This document shows, piece by piece, positions 35,054 to 46,075 of a stretch of 64,000 nt of DNA (positions are counted from its first letter, which is position 1; every line of letters begins with the position of its first letter). The notes below the pieces were generated by a model, which was given only the letters and a program-made list of their open reading frames with translations, was not told the origin of the DNA and made no database searches. The stretch spans positions 912,756-976,755 of the forward strand of contig JAAGOF010000250.1 of assembly GCA_010645155.1 (NCBI GenBank), read 5' to 3'. The translations under genes were made by a program, and so were the position numbers. This DNA comes from Tigriopus japonicus (lineage: Eukaryota > Arthropoda > Copepoda > Harpacticoida > Harpacticidae).

Positions 35054-38000
35054 ATATACTTCAATATAGCTTGTTGGATTTGGAGCCCAAGCAAAGCTCA
35101 TGTGAAAAGCATCTTGGGGCACGATGTTCACCCGCCCGAATCTTTGACGGCTCAATATTATGAGCAGCACAAACACGACAGCGACGTAACACCCACTTGT
35201 GCGGGGAATGCCAGCTATCCCAATGGAGCCTCAAAGTTCTGTCTCTACGATCCCGAATACCCTATCTCGCAAATTGAGCACGCAATCAAGTACCATTATC
35301 ATGCAGTGGCATCCATCTACAAGGTAAACAAAAATTTAAAATCTTCGCGTCACTACAAAACTCGTTTGTTCTCGAGAAATTTAATGCTTGTAATAGTCAG
35401 CACTTACTGTATGTTAACAGAAGCAGAACTCCTTTTCGTTGTTTGATTTAACTTGCGAATGTACAGGGAAGCCCGTAAGCAATGGGGCACACGCTTTGTT
35501 AGTCTTGACATTTCCACCATATCCAATAGTCAAAATCACTAATGTTGGTCCAAGTGTCAATGGGAGGGATTACCGTATCAAATTACAGCCCAGATGGTGG
35601 TGCAAGTTCAGGCTTGCCAGAACTTTTCTGTGTTTTCAAGGGTCAGAATCTCGAAAAAATGCTGCATTTCATATCAGTAGCATAGATTATGTACAATCTT
35701 CCCAAGTGTATGTTGGGGAGCATTGAAAACTGATTTCTAAACAACAGGAGAAATTGGAAACCTTCTACGAAGCTATGCTTAAAATAGCTCAAAATGATAC
35801 ATAACAACACTTAAAGTACATTTGTAACAAGATTTTTGGAAAATATTTTTCATAACTATGTAGAGATCACTGTGTTGTATGTTCCGTCAAAATCGTAAAT
35901 AATTTTGTCCAATTCTTGTAGGACCATGTTCAGAATGGACTTAAATCGAAACTTGTAAGATCAACATTTTTTTCAAAATTTCTAAGTATTCCCCACTTTC
36001 AAAGTTTTCGGGAGAAATCCTTTGACAGTCCGAAAATTTTTTTAAAACTTTACATATCTTCTAGCTATTTTGACATAAACCTGAAAGCTCAAAGAAAATC
36101 ATATTCTTTCGCAATATTGAAAAGCTATATGAAAACTTTGGGAAATTGTTTTTTGATATAGACTCCTTAAAGCAGACCAAATAATTCGGAATGATTCACA
36201 AAAATCACCTAACCTCAAAGCATTGTGAAACAAAAGTTCAGCTGCACCTTATCCTACGCTTACTTTGCAACTTGAAGAAGAGTTAGCTGTAGCGTTTTTT
36301 TGGCTTTTTGAGGTCAAAAATGAACCATTCAAACCAACATTTAAGACAGGATTGGACAAATTTTAAAATACTTAAAAATCCGCTCCCCAAAAAAGAAATA
36401 TATATGAAATAAAATAACTCAGTTGTTCATGTGAATTGTAGTGTCTGAATTTGAGTGATGGACAAAAAGCGCTTTTGGGCTGAGATTGCATCTTTAGTTT
36501 TGGGTTCAGATACATCTACCAAAAGCAAAAGCAGACATGTATTAAAAAAAGAATGGAGTTCAACAATTCAATATTTTTTTAAGCCGAAAATATAAACAAA
36601 AAAATATTTATGATTCTTTCAATTTGTGATTTGACCTTCAAACGCAAATTTGCCCCTCTAATAATATTTTGGAAAAGGAAAACAAAATATTTTTATCTAA
36701 AATCAAAATTAACGTAGTTTCAGAGCATTTTGCTAAAAAATAAATCAAATAAAATTTTGCCGTAAAGGACTTCTAGTCGGTAACATCATAATTGTATCTT
36801 CCCTTTTCATATTTCTATTCACGTAAGGAGGAGCGGTGCCATAATATGCAAGAATTTCTTGAATTCATTCTCCTCCTATTCCTGTCTCAGGGAAGCTTTA
36901 TCTGCTTATTCACACCCTCAGGCAATGGTCCATTTTGATACTGTACATAAGTAATGTGTTCTTTGAGTTAGAGAAGTCATTTTTATGTTCCAAACACTTG
37001 TGGGACCAGTTTTGAGGTTTGAATGCAATACTGCAAATGTATCCGAATTCTGTTAATTAGGTCACGGGCAAAAGAAAATTATACTTAGGATTTTAAAGAA
37101 AACTAGCATTCGCTTCACCTAGATGGCTCTTACATGATTTAGCATGCCCGTTACACTAACACATCCTACTAGGGTGCCCTCTCTTCTCAAAATGAACAAC
37201 TCTGCCCTCAGAGCAAGCAAGGAAGCAAAGTTGAGCTTAATCAAAGAGAAAAATGACGATCAGCGCCATCTTGAGAAAGAAACATTTATTGGTACTTCTG
37301 GTAAATATTTAGCCTCAATTTGTGATTACTCAGTGTGACTTTTTACTTTTTGAACACAAAAATATCGTAGCTGAGCTCCTAAAGACTCGAAATATGAAGA
37401 GAAATCCATTTTAAGATGAAAGCTGCACTTTTGGTAACAAATCAAAGTTGATGATAGATCTGAAATCAAGGGACTTTGCCCCTGTTTTGGCTCCATCTAG
37501 TGGCTATTTTTGTAACCTTCAATTAACATTCTTCATAAGGCCACTCAAAACATGCTTAAAGACAATTTTCTGAGCATTAGTAGTCTAATGGTGTTTCTAT
37601 CCAAAATATTGTCGAAATCGGCTCAGCCGTTTGTCTAAATTGTTGTAACAACTCTCCTGTTTGGTCCTTTGAGAATCTTGAACAAAAAGGTCGTTGGAAG
37701 TAGATCCGTTAAATAGATTTCCGAAATATTGTAGAGCAACGCTGCTCTGAGTACATGTAAGAATTTAGTCACAATAAATTTTCAAATATTTGTTTTTAAG
37801 CATGCTTTAGTAACATTATAGAGCTTTTGCCCGTGACCTAATTAACCAAATTCAAATAAGTATTGGGCATCGCAAAACACACCTCAAAACTGGTCTCAAA
37901 AGTTTCTGGAAGTAAAAAATGATTTCTCCAACTCAAAAGACACCGTCGTGCATCAGCTTGTTTATTAGCACGCAAATTACAAAAATTTACAGAACTTTGA

Positions 38001-41000
38001 AGTTTTTTGAAAAAGGTGTATTGGGAAGTGCTTTTTGGATTCGCAATTTCTTTGCAACAACAATGGTAACATATAAATCTAAAAAAGACTGCCAACCGGC
38101 AACTTTTGATCTTAGATTTGAGTCCGAGCTCTCTTTGAACATGTCTGTTGCTTTTGCTAATATTTAGCTTTTGGTTTCAATTTATTTTAGGATGTGATTT
38201 TGAACACGGATCTATCTGTGGATCACTTGGCCACTCTTGAGCAGGAACACTTCTTGTGCCCGTCTCACGTGGAATACACCAGACCTTTGAGGGCAATCAA
38301 CACTCATGGAAAATGGAGCATCATTGTCAACAACATTCCAGCTTCATACGACCATTTAACTCAAACTGTTCGGATCGAGAAGTGCAAGTTTGAACACTAC
38401 CCGTGTCCACTTCTGCCAGGTATTGTAGGGGTCGTTAAAACATGAAAATGTACATTGTAAACCTTCAGACACTTTTCTTGTTTGTTCGTGCATTTTGGAA
38501 AGAGTTACGTGTTGTGTCCCAATGGCAAAAACTGACAGCAGTTAAAAATATCTACCAATGACATTTTTAAATTGGCGGGAATATGGCAGAAAAGTGTCAT
38601 CGGAAACTAGTGATGGACCAAAATAACCAAAACCGAAAGTTTTTGCCGAAAGCGCTTTCGGTTCATCACTCATAGAAGCGAAAATTTTCAATTTCAATTT
38701 TATAAAACGAGGAAACTAAAAACGGGAATGAAAATTTTTGACTTAAAAAAGTGAACAAAACAAGCTAATATAGTGAAAACTTAAGCTTGAAAGTAGCATA
38801 ATATGGCGGTAAAGGATTAAATGAAATAGCAATTAACGCCCGCAAATGGCAGGATTTCGAACAATTTTGGCAGCTTCAGCTTGAAACCACCTAGCAACGC
38901 TAAGTCATGGTTAAGTGTAACAACTCTTAGATCAGTTACAGCCAGAGTTGGGTCAATTACTTGAAAAAAGTAATTAATTACAATTAGTTTGTCGAAAAAT
39001 GTGATTAATTACAATTACATCATCCGAAAATGTAATTGACTTCAATTACAATTACATGTCAATTACAATCCTTCCGTCTCTTTCACCCTTTTGCCTTTCT
39101 AAACGATTGGAAATAACCAGATCTGCCATTTTTAAATGGCGTTGCACCAACCGGCAACTTGTAATGCCTGAAAAGTTAATATGAAAGAGTGATTTACAAC
39201 AACCAAAAGTTTATGAACGGGCTTAAATATCAAAACTATTATGCCATGAACCACAAGGCATATTTTTCTTTTCCAGAAAATAACACGAACTTTATACACA
39301 TATATCAGAAAAAAGAAATGAAAGGCATCTCGGAAGATGCTTCATTCTTATGTTATTTTGGAAAAGCAGACTTGCCAAATCGCGCATCTGTAAGTAGCAA
39401 ATAGCTTTGCATCACATCACATCACTTCCTTCATCTACAATTTAAGGTTCAAGTGTTCCATCCAATTTTGAAACGTGACCAGAGGCTAGTTTTTTAGACG
39501 CAAAGAACGATCTTAGGATCTTACTGCGACGTGGTAAACTAATAGTACGATCTTGAGATCGTTCTTGCGTCTGAAAAACTAGCCTCTGATCTGAAAAAAT
39601 CTTTCTCAAGGTTAGTCCAGACTTACGGGAACAAAAGGGGAAATCTGTTTTTTTTTCTCCAAAGCGGTGTCTTAGAGAAACTTTGTTTGGAATCGAAGGA
39701 AAGGAGAAACGTTTTTTAGAAGATCCCTTCAAATCCTGCAAAGAGTGGCATTCAACAATAAACAATAAACAAAATCCTGTTGAAATTAAGTTTGATTGTT
39801 CCATTTTTACAAAAAGCGTACCATGTTACTCCAAGCTTAACGTCTTTTAGGCATTTCTTTCAATCCTTGCCTGCACAACGGACCTTCCTTTATGAAAGAC
39901 CTACAACCTTCTTTCCCACGCTTGTTGTTTAGCCTCTTGATAAGCCTCTTTTACGTTAGGCTATGTAATGTGTTTGTACTTGCTTGAAAGAAATAGAATC
40001 CACGTGCAAGATACTTTTTTACTTTCCACAGGTCTCATATTCGTTTTTGTGGATTTTTGGCGTTCGTTTGTTTTTGTGTAATGGGATCTAATTACTGGAT
40101 TGATCTAACTTTGTCTCAGTTCCAACTTAACAGACCTTTTCATTGTGTCTGATTTAACATGAGATCCTTTCCTCATGATTATTCAACCAAGTCACGTTTT
40201 AAGTTTTCCAAATACTTTACGCACACTTTTTGTTTTGACCAATGCCTGTGACCTTTTTTCCTCTATATTTTAGGCGTTCAAATATTCATTTAGACTTTCT
40301 CATCAACTTTGTTTGAACTTTTGTGAAACACAGTAGCCCATGTCATCTTATCTGTCTTGGGGACAAAAGCTTTTGTATCAGTCAGGAATCCTCTGAAACA
40401 ACTTCTTAGTAGACGAGTTCGGTATTCCTTAAAACGTTCATTTCCTTGTTTAAAACTTTGCTTCCACAAAATATCCCCCCAAAGGATTTCCTCGATTCGC
40501 CAACTTCACCATCTGGTTGGATCATTTTCAATTCCAACTTTGCCCACTCCTTTCTATGACATAAGGCCACTATTTGTTAACATGAGGGCTTTTAAAGTAC
40601 TTTACCCTTTGATTTCTCTAAATTGACTCAATACGTAGAGCTTGTTCCCAAAAAAGTTTTATTCAAGTGAATTCTTTGGTGTTCTTTTTCGTGACAAGAA
40701 CTAACACTCGACAGCAATGAAAAGCTAAATCAGAGCTAACCAACTTCTCTCATCTCCACATTTAGGAAGCTTTTCTTAAAAAGTTGGCCAAACAATCTGA
40801 TATTTGGCAACATATTATTTCCTAAATTCATCAGTAATTTAATCGAATCTCTCTGCCGATTGCCATGGAGAAGTGTTACATCCGAGAAACTACAATATGA
40901 AGAAAGTTGCACTAGGATATGAATGGAGTACAAGTCAATTCGAAGGCTTGTTCTAAAGTAATGAACCCGTTACTAATTGTCTAAAACCTCGCTCACCTAA

Positions 41001-41413
41001 TTTCTTAAGTACTTACTTAGTTTTTATTTACCAAGATGCTCATTTAAGACATTACATTTTCTGTTCTAGCTTGTTACGAAAGCAAATGTGTCCAAAAGTA
41101 CACGTATCACCGATTCCTGGTCTACAATCCCAAGGATTACTACTATCCATTTCGAGTGGAGACCTTCAAGTTACCCTCATCTTGTGATTGCGTGGCCTCG
41201 GAATACAATTATCATGATCATTTGAATTCCAAAAATCCATATACCGGGTCAAAAACCGTGAAACAGTATCATGCTCCCGAACCTGTGCAAATCATTCAGG
41301 ATTACGTGAAGAAAGAGATCATCAGCCCCATCTACTACCCCAAGACAGACAAAAGCAGTTCCAATTTCAACCATGAAGGTCCTCCTCACTATGTGGATAA
41401 GACCTTGGGTTGA
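35054..41413 (+). CDS. Spätzle/neurotrophin-like cystine-knot ligand (5' incomplete)
   Basis: Three exons, 35054-35323, 38191-38419 and 41070-41413, join in phase (0, then a split GCT codon) through canonical GT-AG introns, giving about 280 residues. The first exon holds a prodomain-type segment (PTCAGNASYP ... FCLYDPEYPISQIEHAIKYH). The second and third form the knot: CPSHVEYTRPLRAINTHGKW, TQTVRIEKC, CPLLPG, CYESKCVQKYTYHRFLVY and LPSSCDC, with seven cysteines in Spätzle spacing. Spätzle proteins are secreted disulfide dimers that activate Toll receptors after proprotein cleavage. The signal peptide must lie upstream, unless the frame simply continues left of 35054 through a hydrophobic stretch (ILFFFLLLLQIYF); I prefer the strong acceptor there. 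No RxxR furin-type site is seen before the knot, and a tail of about 70 residues follows the last cysteine. Which Spätzle paralogue this is remains unclear. Confidence 0.9.
36166..36420. repeat. Dispersed repeat, second copy at 53677-54015
   Basis: Shared blocks in the same orientation include AGACTCCTTAAAG, CCTCAAAGCATTGTGAAACA versus CCTTAAAGCATTATGAAACA, and GTTCAGCTGCACCTT versus GTTCAGCTTCACCTT. The copies differ by insertions of tens of bases. Confidence 0.6.
36949..37946. repeat. Large inverted repeat, arms about 125 bp, in the Spätzle-like intron
   Basis: The left arm (about 36949-37075) and right arm (about 37822-37946) are inverted copies. The most similar part is GTTAATTAGGTCACGGGCAA with its complement; further out GACCAGTTTTGAGGT also matches. 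About 750 bp lie between. The highly similar inner part may be a younger transposon terminus set in older inverted sequence. Confidence 0.65.
38609..38670. mobile_element. 62-bp palindromic mini-element
   Basis: The ends AGTGATGGACC and GGTTCATCACT are inverted (10 of 11), with GCCGAAAGCGCTTTCGGT inside. It shares termini with the sequences at 11034, 36452 and 46876 and looks like a maximally deleted member of that family. Confidence 0.55.
38943..39075. repeat. ATTACAATTAC-rich hAT-like terminus
   Basis: The sequence starts CAGAGTTGGGTCAATTAC and continues with TTAATTACAATTA-type repeats, a composition common at hAT-type element ends. No opposite end was located. Similar AATTACATT-rich sequence occurs at about 58430-58740. 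Confidence 0.4.
39481..39587. repeat. Long hairpin, about 39-bp stem
   Basis: 39481-39520 (AGAGGCTAGTTTTTTAGACG, then CAAAGAACGATC) is nearly the reverse complement of 39549-39587, with about 28 bases between. The only differences are a few substitutions and a one-base indel. It may be the end of a foldback element or a recent inverted duplication. Confidence 0.75.
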
Positions 41414-41524
41414 GATCCCATTCAAGTCTGGCTTGGGAAAGTGGAAAACAACAAACACGTGGTTGGTTCTACTGATTTTCGGATTTTTCACAGTCTTTAA
41501 CATGACCGCAACATGAAAATGTGC

Positions 41525-41530
41525 AATAAA
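41525..41530 (+). terminator. Polyadenylation signal of the Spätzle-like gene
   Basis: A canonical AATAAA lies about 110 bp after the stop codon of the Spätzle-like gene, the expected spacing for a short 3' UTR. Confidence 0.6.
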
Positions 41531-41661
41531 AATGAAATATATATTATACTTAAATGCAGCTCTTGGGATGAACTGCCAACACGAAAAAAGCCAAAAAACT
41601 GTCGGGTGTTTTTTTACTTGTCGGATTCGTTATGGGATTTTGGGTCTCCAACGTGCGTATA

Positions 41662-42144
41662 CAGGGTGGCCCAAAAATTGTGTTCAATTATATTTAGCAA
41701 TGGAAGTGACCCCATATGTTACTTTGTATGGTTACTCTTTCGTGACAGCGAGGCAACTTTTAGTCTTGATTCACATACAAATTCGCATTTTGGAGGTCTC
41801 TTGAAGCTTTGAGATAAACTTACAAAAGTAGCATGCCATCTGTCAAGTGTTCTGCAACAGCTTGGGCCATGTTTTTGAAAACCTGTTCAATTCATACTTA
41901 GAGCTTACTTTGAAACTTGTTGAATTGGAATATAATTAAAATTGAATAAATAGTAGTATTAAAATAAGTTGATCAGTAGCTGAAGTATAATAGAATAGCA
42001 TTGTACTCGTCCATTTTTGACCCAAAAAGCGAAAAAACGCTCCCCGTACATACATTTCAAATTAATACATATGCCTGTATATCAATATCCATGTTAAATA
42101 ACGTAAATATACACCTTAGGATATCAATCCTCATTGGCCACCCG
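41662..42144. mobile_element. Possible mariner-like MITE
   Basis: The left end after TA reads CAGGGTGGCCCAAAAATTGTG, a typical mariner-type terminus. A plausible inverted right end (GGCCACCCG) occurs at 42136-42144. The arms match over only about ten bases and the right flank is not TA, so the right boundary is uncertain. Confidence 0.35.
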
Positions 42145-43446
42145 GACATTTCAGTTCTCTACGACATCTAGCCATTATATGATCTGTGGTTCCAACATGT
42201 TTTTTTGATGAGATGAGAACATTTGGGTCTCTGAATTGCACTCATTAAGATCTTTTAAATGCTAGAGGGAGTGTACCCAAAAAAATGTGTCACTGGTTGT
42301 CAACTGTAAAGTGAACAAAAGGTGCGGGAACATTTGAAATGTGTGACCTCGCCAATGCAAACCTTTACAGTGACCGATTTTGCTCAAAAGCCTACAAATG
42401 CAGTGTTGCCTATTAAAATTCAGATTGTGAGTATTTATATCTACGACATAACAACTCTCTGTTCATTAATAAAGTTTTGAAATTTTGATCACTTTTACAT
42501 TAGAGCAAAATCAAGAAATGAACCTTTTATAACCCCACCCAAAACGACCGGATTATTCATAAGACATGGAACAGGAAACCATGCCCGCAATTCAGAAATG
42601 GTTGATCTAAAAAAAAGTATGAAGCTCAAAAGATGTGACAAATAACAATTCTTAAGAAAGCTACAGTTTTATTCCCTTCATGTCACCCTCTTTTCGATTG
42701 GAGCCAAATTTTGAAAGGGAGAGAAAAGTCGAAGTCACGAATGCTTTATTTTCAAATGTCCTTTCGCGCGAAAAATCGTCGTTGCTTAAAATATTAAGCT
42801 AGGGTGAAATTGCTTGTTCTGACTCCTCAAGCTAAGAGTTTGGCCATTCATATTCAGTGAAAGTGAGGGTCATATATGGTTTTCAATCAGGAGTTACAGA
42901 CGATATACATGTAATTAGGTGTTTTGTTTCCTTTGAAACACCCGAGAGACCTTCCCACTGACCGTCCACTCAACAGCAATAAGAGTGATATAAAGGGCAA
43001 AATGCAACTAGCCTTGGCTCCAATCAGGCTAATTGGGCAGGTTAATTGCTATCTAGTGATTTATAAACGATCCATTGTTGCACTCGAACGAATTTACAAG
43101 TGTAACTTATTTCACTCATAAATTATCATAACGATTTTTAAGTATCTTTAAGGATATTTCTGTGTTTAAGTAGATGAATGACTCAAGATGAACCATGTTT
43201 GCCTCAAGTGGATGTATGAAGTCAAATGCATAAAAAAATGCTCCTCAATTTCTGTTGAATTGAGAATTTTACTCAGGCGGGTGTGAAAGCAGAGCAATTC
43301 ATTTTACATGAAAGTGGTTTCGGTTGAAATTTTTCATTTTCTTAGACATTTAACTATTAAGCACATTGTAGAACGTTTGCTAAAACTCGGGGAAAGGTCA
43401 TTTACATGAAGCTTGACAATCTTTCACTTCAGAAGCGTGGATGCAA
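42145..43446. other. Intergenic; dispersed-repeat copies, no gene
   Basis: It holds the second copy (42279-42370) of the segment at 14430-14520, in opposite orientation, and the second copy (42915-42943) of the 29-nt hairpin motif. Otherwise AT-rich sequence downstream of the kelch gene. Confidence 0.5.
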
Positions 43447-44658
43447 TCAACAATTGGCAATCTCATCTGGAATCATCATGATTGCAAAATGTCTTCGTGC
43501 AATATTCAAGTCCACAGGGAACCTCACCCACGACTCATTGGCAGGAATAAACGTATAAATTTCATTCAAATATGTACCACCATCTTCATCATATCCTCCG
43601 AAAACAAAAAGTTTATCATCGAATTTGTACAAACGAGTCAAGTATATATTTGGGAAGATGAAGTGTGGACCGCGTCTCCAAATTCGTAATGGCCAATCAT
43701 AAATCTCTGTACTTGGGTCGGTAAAGGATAAAGTATGAATTCCGCTTACAACCAATACATTGACCTCGTGCTTGGAATTTAAGAATGTGCCACATTCCAC
43801 AAACTGTCTGGCAAAAACCATTGTTTGATTATTTAAACCGATCCATTGTTGGGTCTTCCAATCCAATGCATAAGCCTTTCGCAATTTCGAGTTCAAATCT
43901 TTCCCCCCAGCGATGAAAATATGATTATCATCTAGGCCACATGCACAAAACCCCAAATTAGGCGTGGGAAGATCTGGGCCACGGTGCAATGATCCATTGG
44001 CATTAAGAACCATCGTCATATTGGTCTTAATTCCGTCATAACGACCGCCCATGAGAAGGACCCACGAGTCCCGAATTCGGCCCAACGAATAATCCAACCA
44101 TTGTGCTCCCAAGGATCCAAGAGACTCCCAGATTTGATCTTCGTAGTTGTAAGAAGTAATGTCTAATTGATTTCCTCCAACAGTTAGAAGTTTGCTACCT
44201 AATACAAATGATTGCATTGCAAATCGTGGATTGGGGAGTGGGGTTGGATTGGGACAATGGACAGCATTAGCCAAGTCGATGACTTCAACGTCAGATATTG
44301 CGTCAGATGACAGAGTTCTTCCACCAAGGATCATGATTTTGGACCAAGCTAAAAAATACAAGTAAATAAACACTTTTGTGATATTTCATAAATTTTCCTG
44401 GGTCTCAATAACACAATCTTACTTAACTGAGACAAATCAGGCCAGATATTTTATGTCTAACAACACTTTAATGAAGGTTAACTGCATCAGCCGTGGCTGA
44501 TATACACTTTTGATATTTTTTACCCTTTCTGAAATACACGTTTTCCAGAAGAGGAGCGTTCCCCAAAACGATTGTCTTCAAAGTAACCACCCTTAGATCA
44601 GTAGAGTTCAGCAACGACAAATACTTATATTTGACGGTGCCCAAGGGAGGAGATTGGA
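43447..44658 (-). CDS. Kelch-repeat protein (5' incomplete)
   Basis: Two exons: 44524-44658 (acceptor CCTTAG|TC, donor AAGG|GTAAAA, 44 full codons) and 43447-44348 (acceptor TTTTTAG|CT), joined in phase 1. Upstream exons are not identified. The long exon shows about six kelch-type blades marked by hydrophobic runs ending in a glycine pair: IMILGG, LLTVGG, VLLMGG, IFIAGG, a weaker VLVVSG, and LFVFGG. Each is followed by a Trp/Tyr strand such as QIWESL, QQWIGL and ESWVRF. Such propellers bind proteins or sugars. No BTB or BACK domain is visible, so this is not clearly an E3 adaptor; several NxS/T sites would suit a secreted protein, but no signal peptide is seen. The exon at 44524 was inferred from splice sites, phase and coding character. 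Confidence 0.75.
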
Positions 44659-45525
44659 CTAAGGATTAGACTGTCCTAAAAATGTCTTTTTATCACTTAT
44701 TGGATAAACAGAACGCATTAGATGCACGAGCTTTTCCAATCTTTTGAAATGATGTGAACTACATACGTTTATTTTTAACATGAAATCTTACTGATAACCT
44801 TTGGTATTGACTTGGTAAAAATGGCGAATGAGCAGAGATGAAGCATGTATGTTAACTTGCGATGACTTAATGGCTTAATATGTTTGGACACCATTACTTG
44901 AAGAAGTAACATGTAAGCGAATGTGTGAGAGTGTGACTCTACTTAAAGCGTTGCTGATTGGTTTCAGTTAGAACAAAATCCGGAATGTATGACATTTTTC
45001 CTCCCACTTTGGTGATGTGACCTCGATAACATGTCACCTTACTACCATACATTTATTCACTGTGCCCTTTTTGTAGCGACCTGTGTGACCTTTTGAGCAT
45101 CAATAGGTTCCTTGACTTGCTCTTCTTACTTCGCTAAGCTTTTTCCAATTTTAACTGCAGGTTTGGAGCAGAAATCATTTCCAAATATTAATTTTCTAAT
45201 TATCTCTTTAGATCATTTCATAGAGACTTTCCCAGTATTGGAGATTTCTTATCTTGTCCTGAATCACGTTGAAGTTCCCAAATCCTTCAAAAGATTTGAA
45301 AGACTTGCCAAACGAATTGCATTATCCATTTCGAATACATAAACCAAAACACACTTATCATGAAAACATGAAGAGCTGAAAAAACTAGTAGCAACTTTTG
45401 AATTGAGGACAAATTTTCAAATCGTCATTGTCAGTAAATAGCACATGGGCAACCTTAATCAAACCTTATACGCGTAAAAGTTGGACTTGTCTCCATTTGG
45501 CAATATTAATATTCGTTTAAACTTC
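44659..45525. other. Between the kelch exons and the PAN-like gene
   Basis: Missing kelch exons might lie here. A plus-strand frame at about 45112-45342 and a minus-strand frame over the same bases both look weakly coding, and neither has a matching partner exon. I call nothing. Confidence 0.3.
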
Positions 45526-46039
45526 CTAATCCAAATCTAACATAATATGATCGAACTTGCCTCGAGGATTTACTTCAAAAACCTTGATTCCTTTTGCCCA
45601 TGGCTCCGATTCTTCTGCAAAACTCCAACTTCGCAAAAGAAAGCACTGATCTCCAACAACTTTAAAGGCTGCGCAATTCAATTTTGATTTTAAACACTTA
45701 GCACCGCAATCGATGTCAGATCTAAGAAAGAGTAATGAACTTGTTTTAGAATGCTATAAGAACAAGAAAAATGGATTCTATTCTTTAGGGATACTTCATA
45801 ACGTCGCATTATTGGAAAACAGGCAGCAATGTCGAGCAATCTTTCTAGCAATACTAGAGCGGTAGTGGTTTCTGATCCTAAGATTGTCCATCCTCAGATT
45901 ATACTCACCCATCTTCGGAGAACAATACACCTATCTTTGAGTCGTCGAAGCTAAATTGAGTTATGGTGCGCAAGCGAAAAGGCTTCACTGATTTCGCAAA
46001 AGCAAAGCTTAAGCAATAAAAGGTCAAAAGCAATGACAT
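45526..46039 (-). CDS. Small secreted PAN/apple-like protein
   Basis: Two exons, 45909-46039 and 45526-45721, predict 108 residues. Exon 1 begins with a clear signal peptide (MSLLLTFYCLSFAFA, then KSVKPFRL) and ends at a consensus donor (GATGG|GTGAGT, phase 2). Exon 2 starts after a strong acceptor (TCTTTCTTAG|A) in matching phase and runs to TAG. The mature part contains DCGAKCLKSKLNCAAFKVVG then DQCFLL: four cysteines spaced like the core of PAN/apple modules (C-x3-C-x6-C-x-x-F ... C-x-L), which mediate protein or carbohydrate binding. An in-frame ATG at 46075 would add 12 residues before the signal peptide; I prefer 46039 because the signal sequence then starts at once. The gene lies just upstream of the kelch exons on the same strand, so a common origin or alternative splicing is possible. 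The function is unknown. Confidence 0.65.
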
Positions 46040-46075
46040 TTGGCAGGAAACGTTATTTGAACGTCGATTCGACAT

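Larger units (their letters stand above)
35324..38190 (+). other. Intron 1 of the Spätzle-like gene, repeat-rich
   Basis: It holds a dispersed repeat (36166-36420), a decayed TAGTGATGG-type repeat (about 36452), and a large inverted repeat (36949-37946). Open frames near 35439-35726 and 37144-37338 show no recognised domain. Confidence 0.5.
38420..41069 (+). other. Intron 2 of the Spätzle-like gene
   Basis: It contains a 62-bp palindromic repeat, an ATTACAATTAC-rich hAT-like terminus, and a 40-bp-stem hairpin, each listed separately. From about 39800 to 41069 I see only AT-rich sequence. Confidence 0.5.

Noticed and set aside
45112..45342. Plus-strand 76-codon frame, with a plausible acceptor before GTTTGGAGC
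   Set aside because: No partner exon or known motif was found, and the opposite strand is equally open. The evidence is too weak to call a gene.
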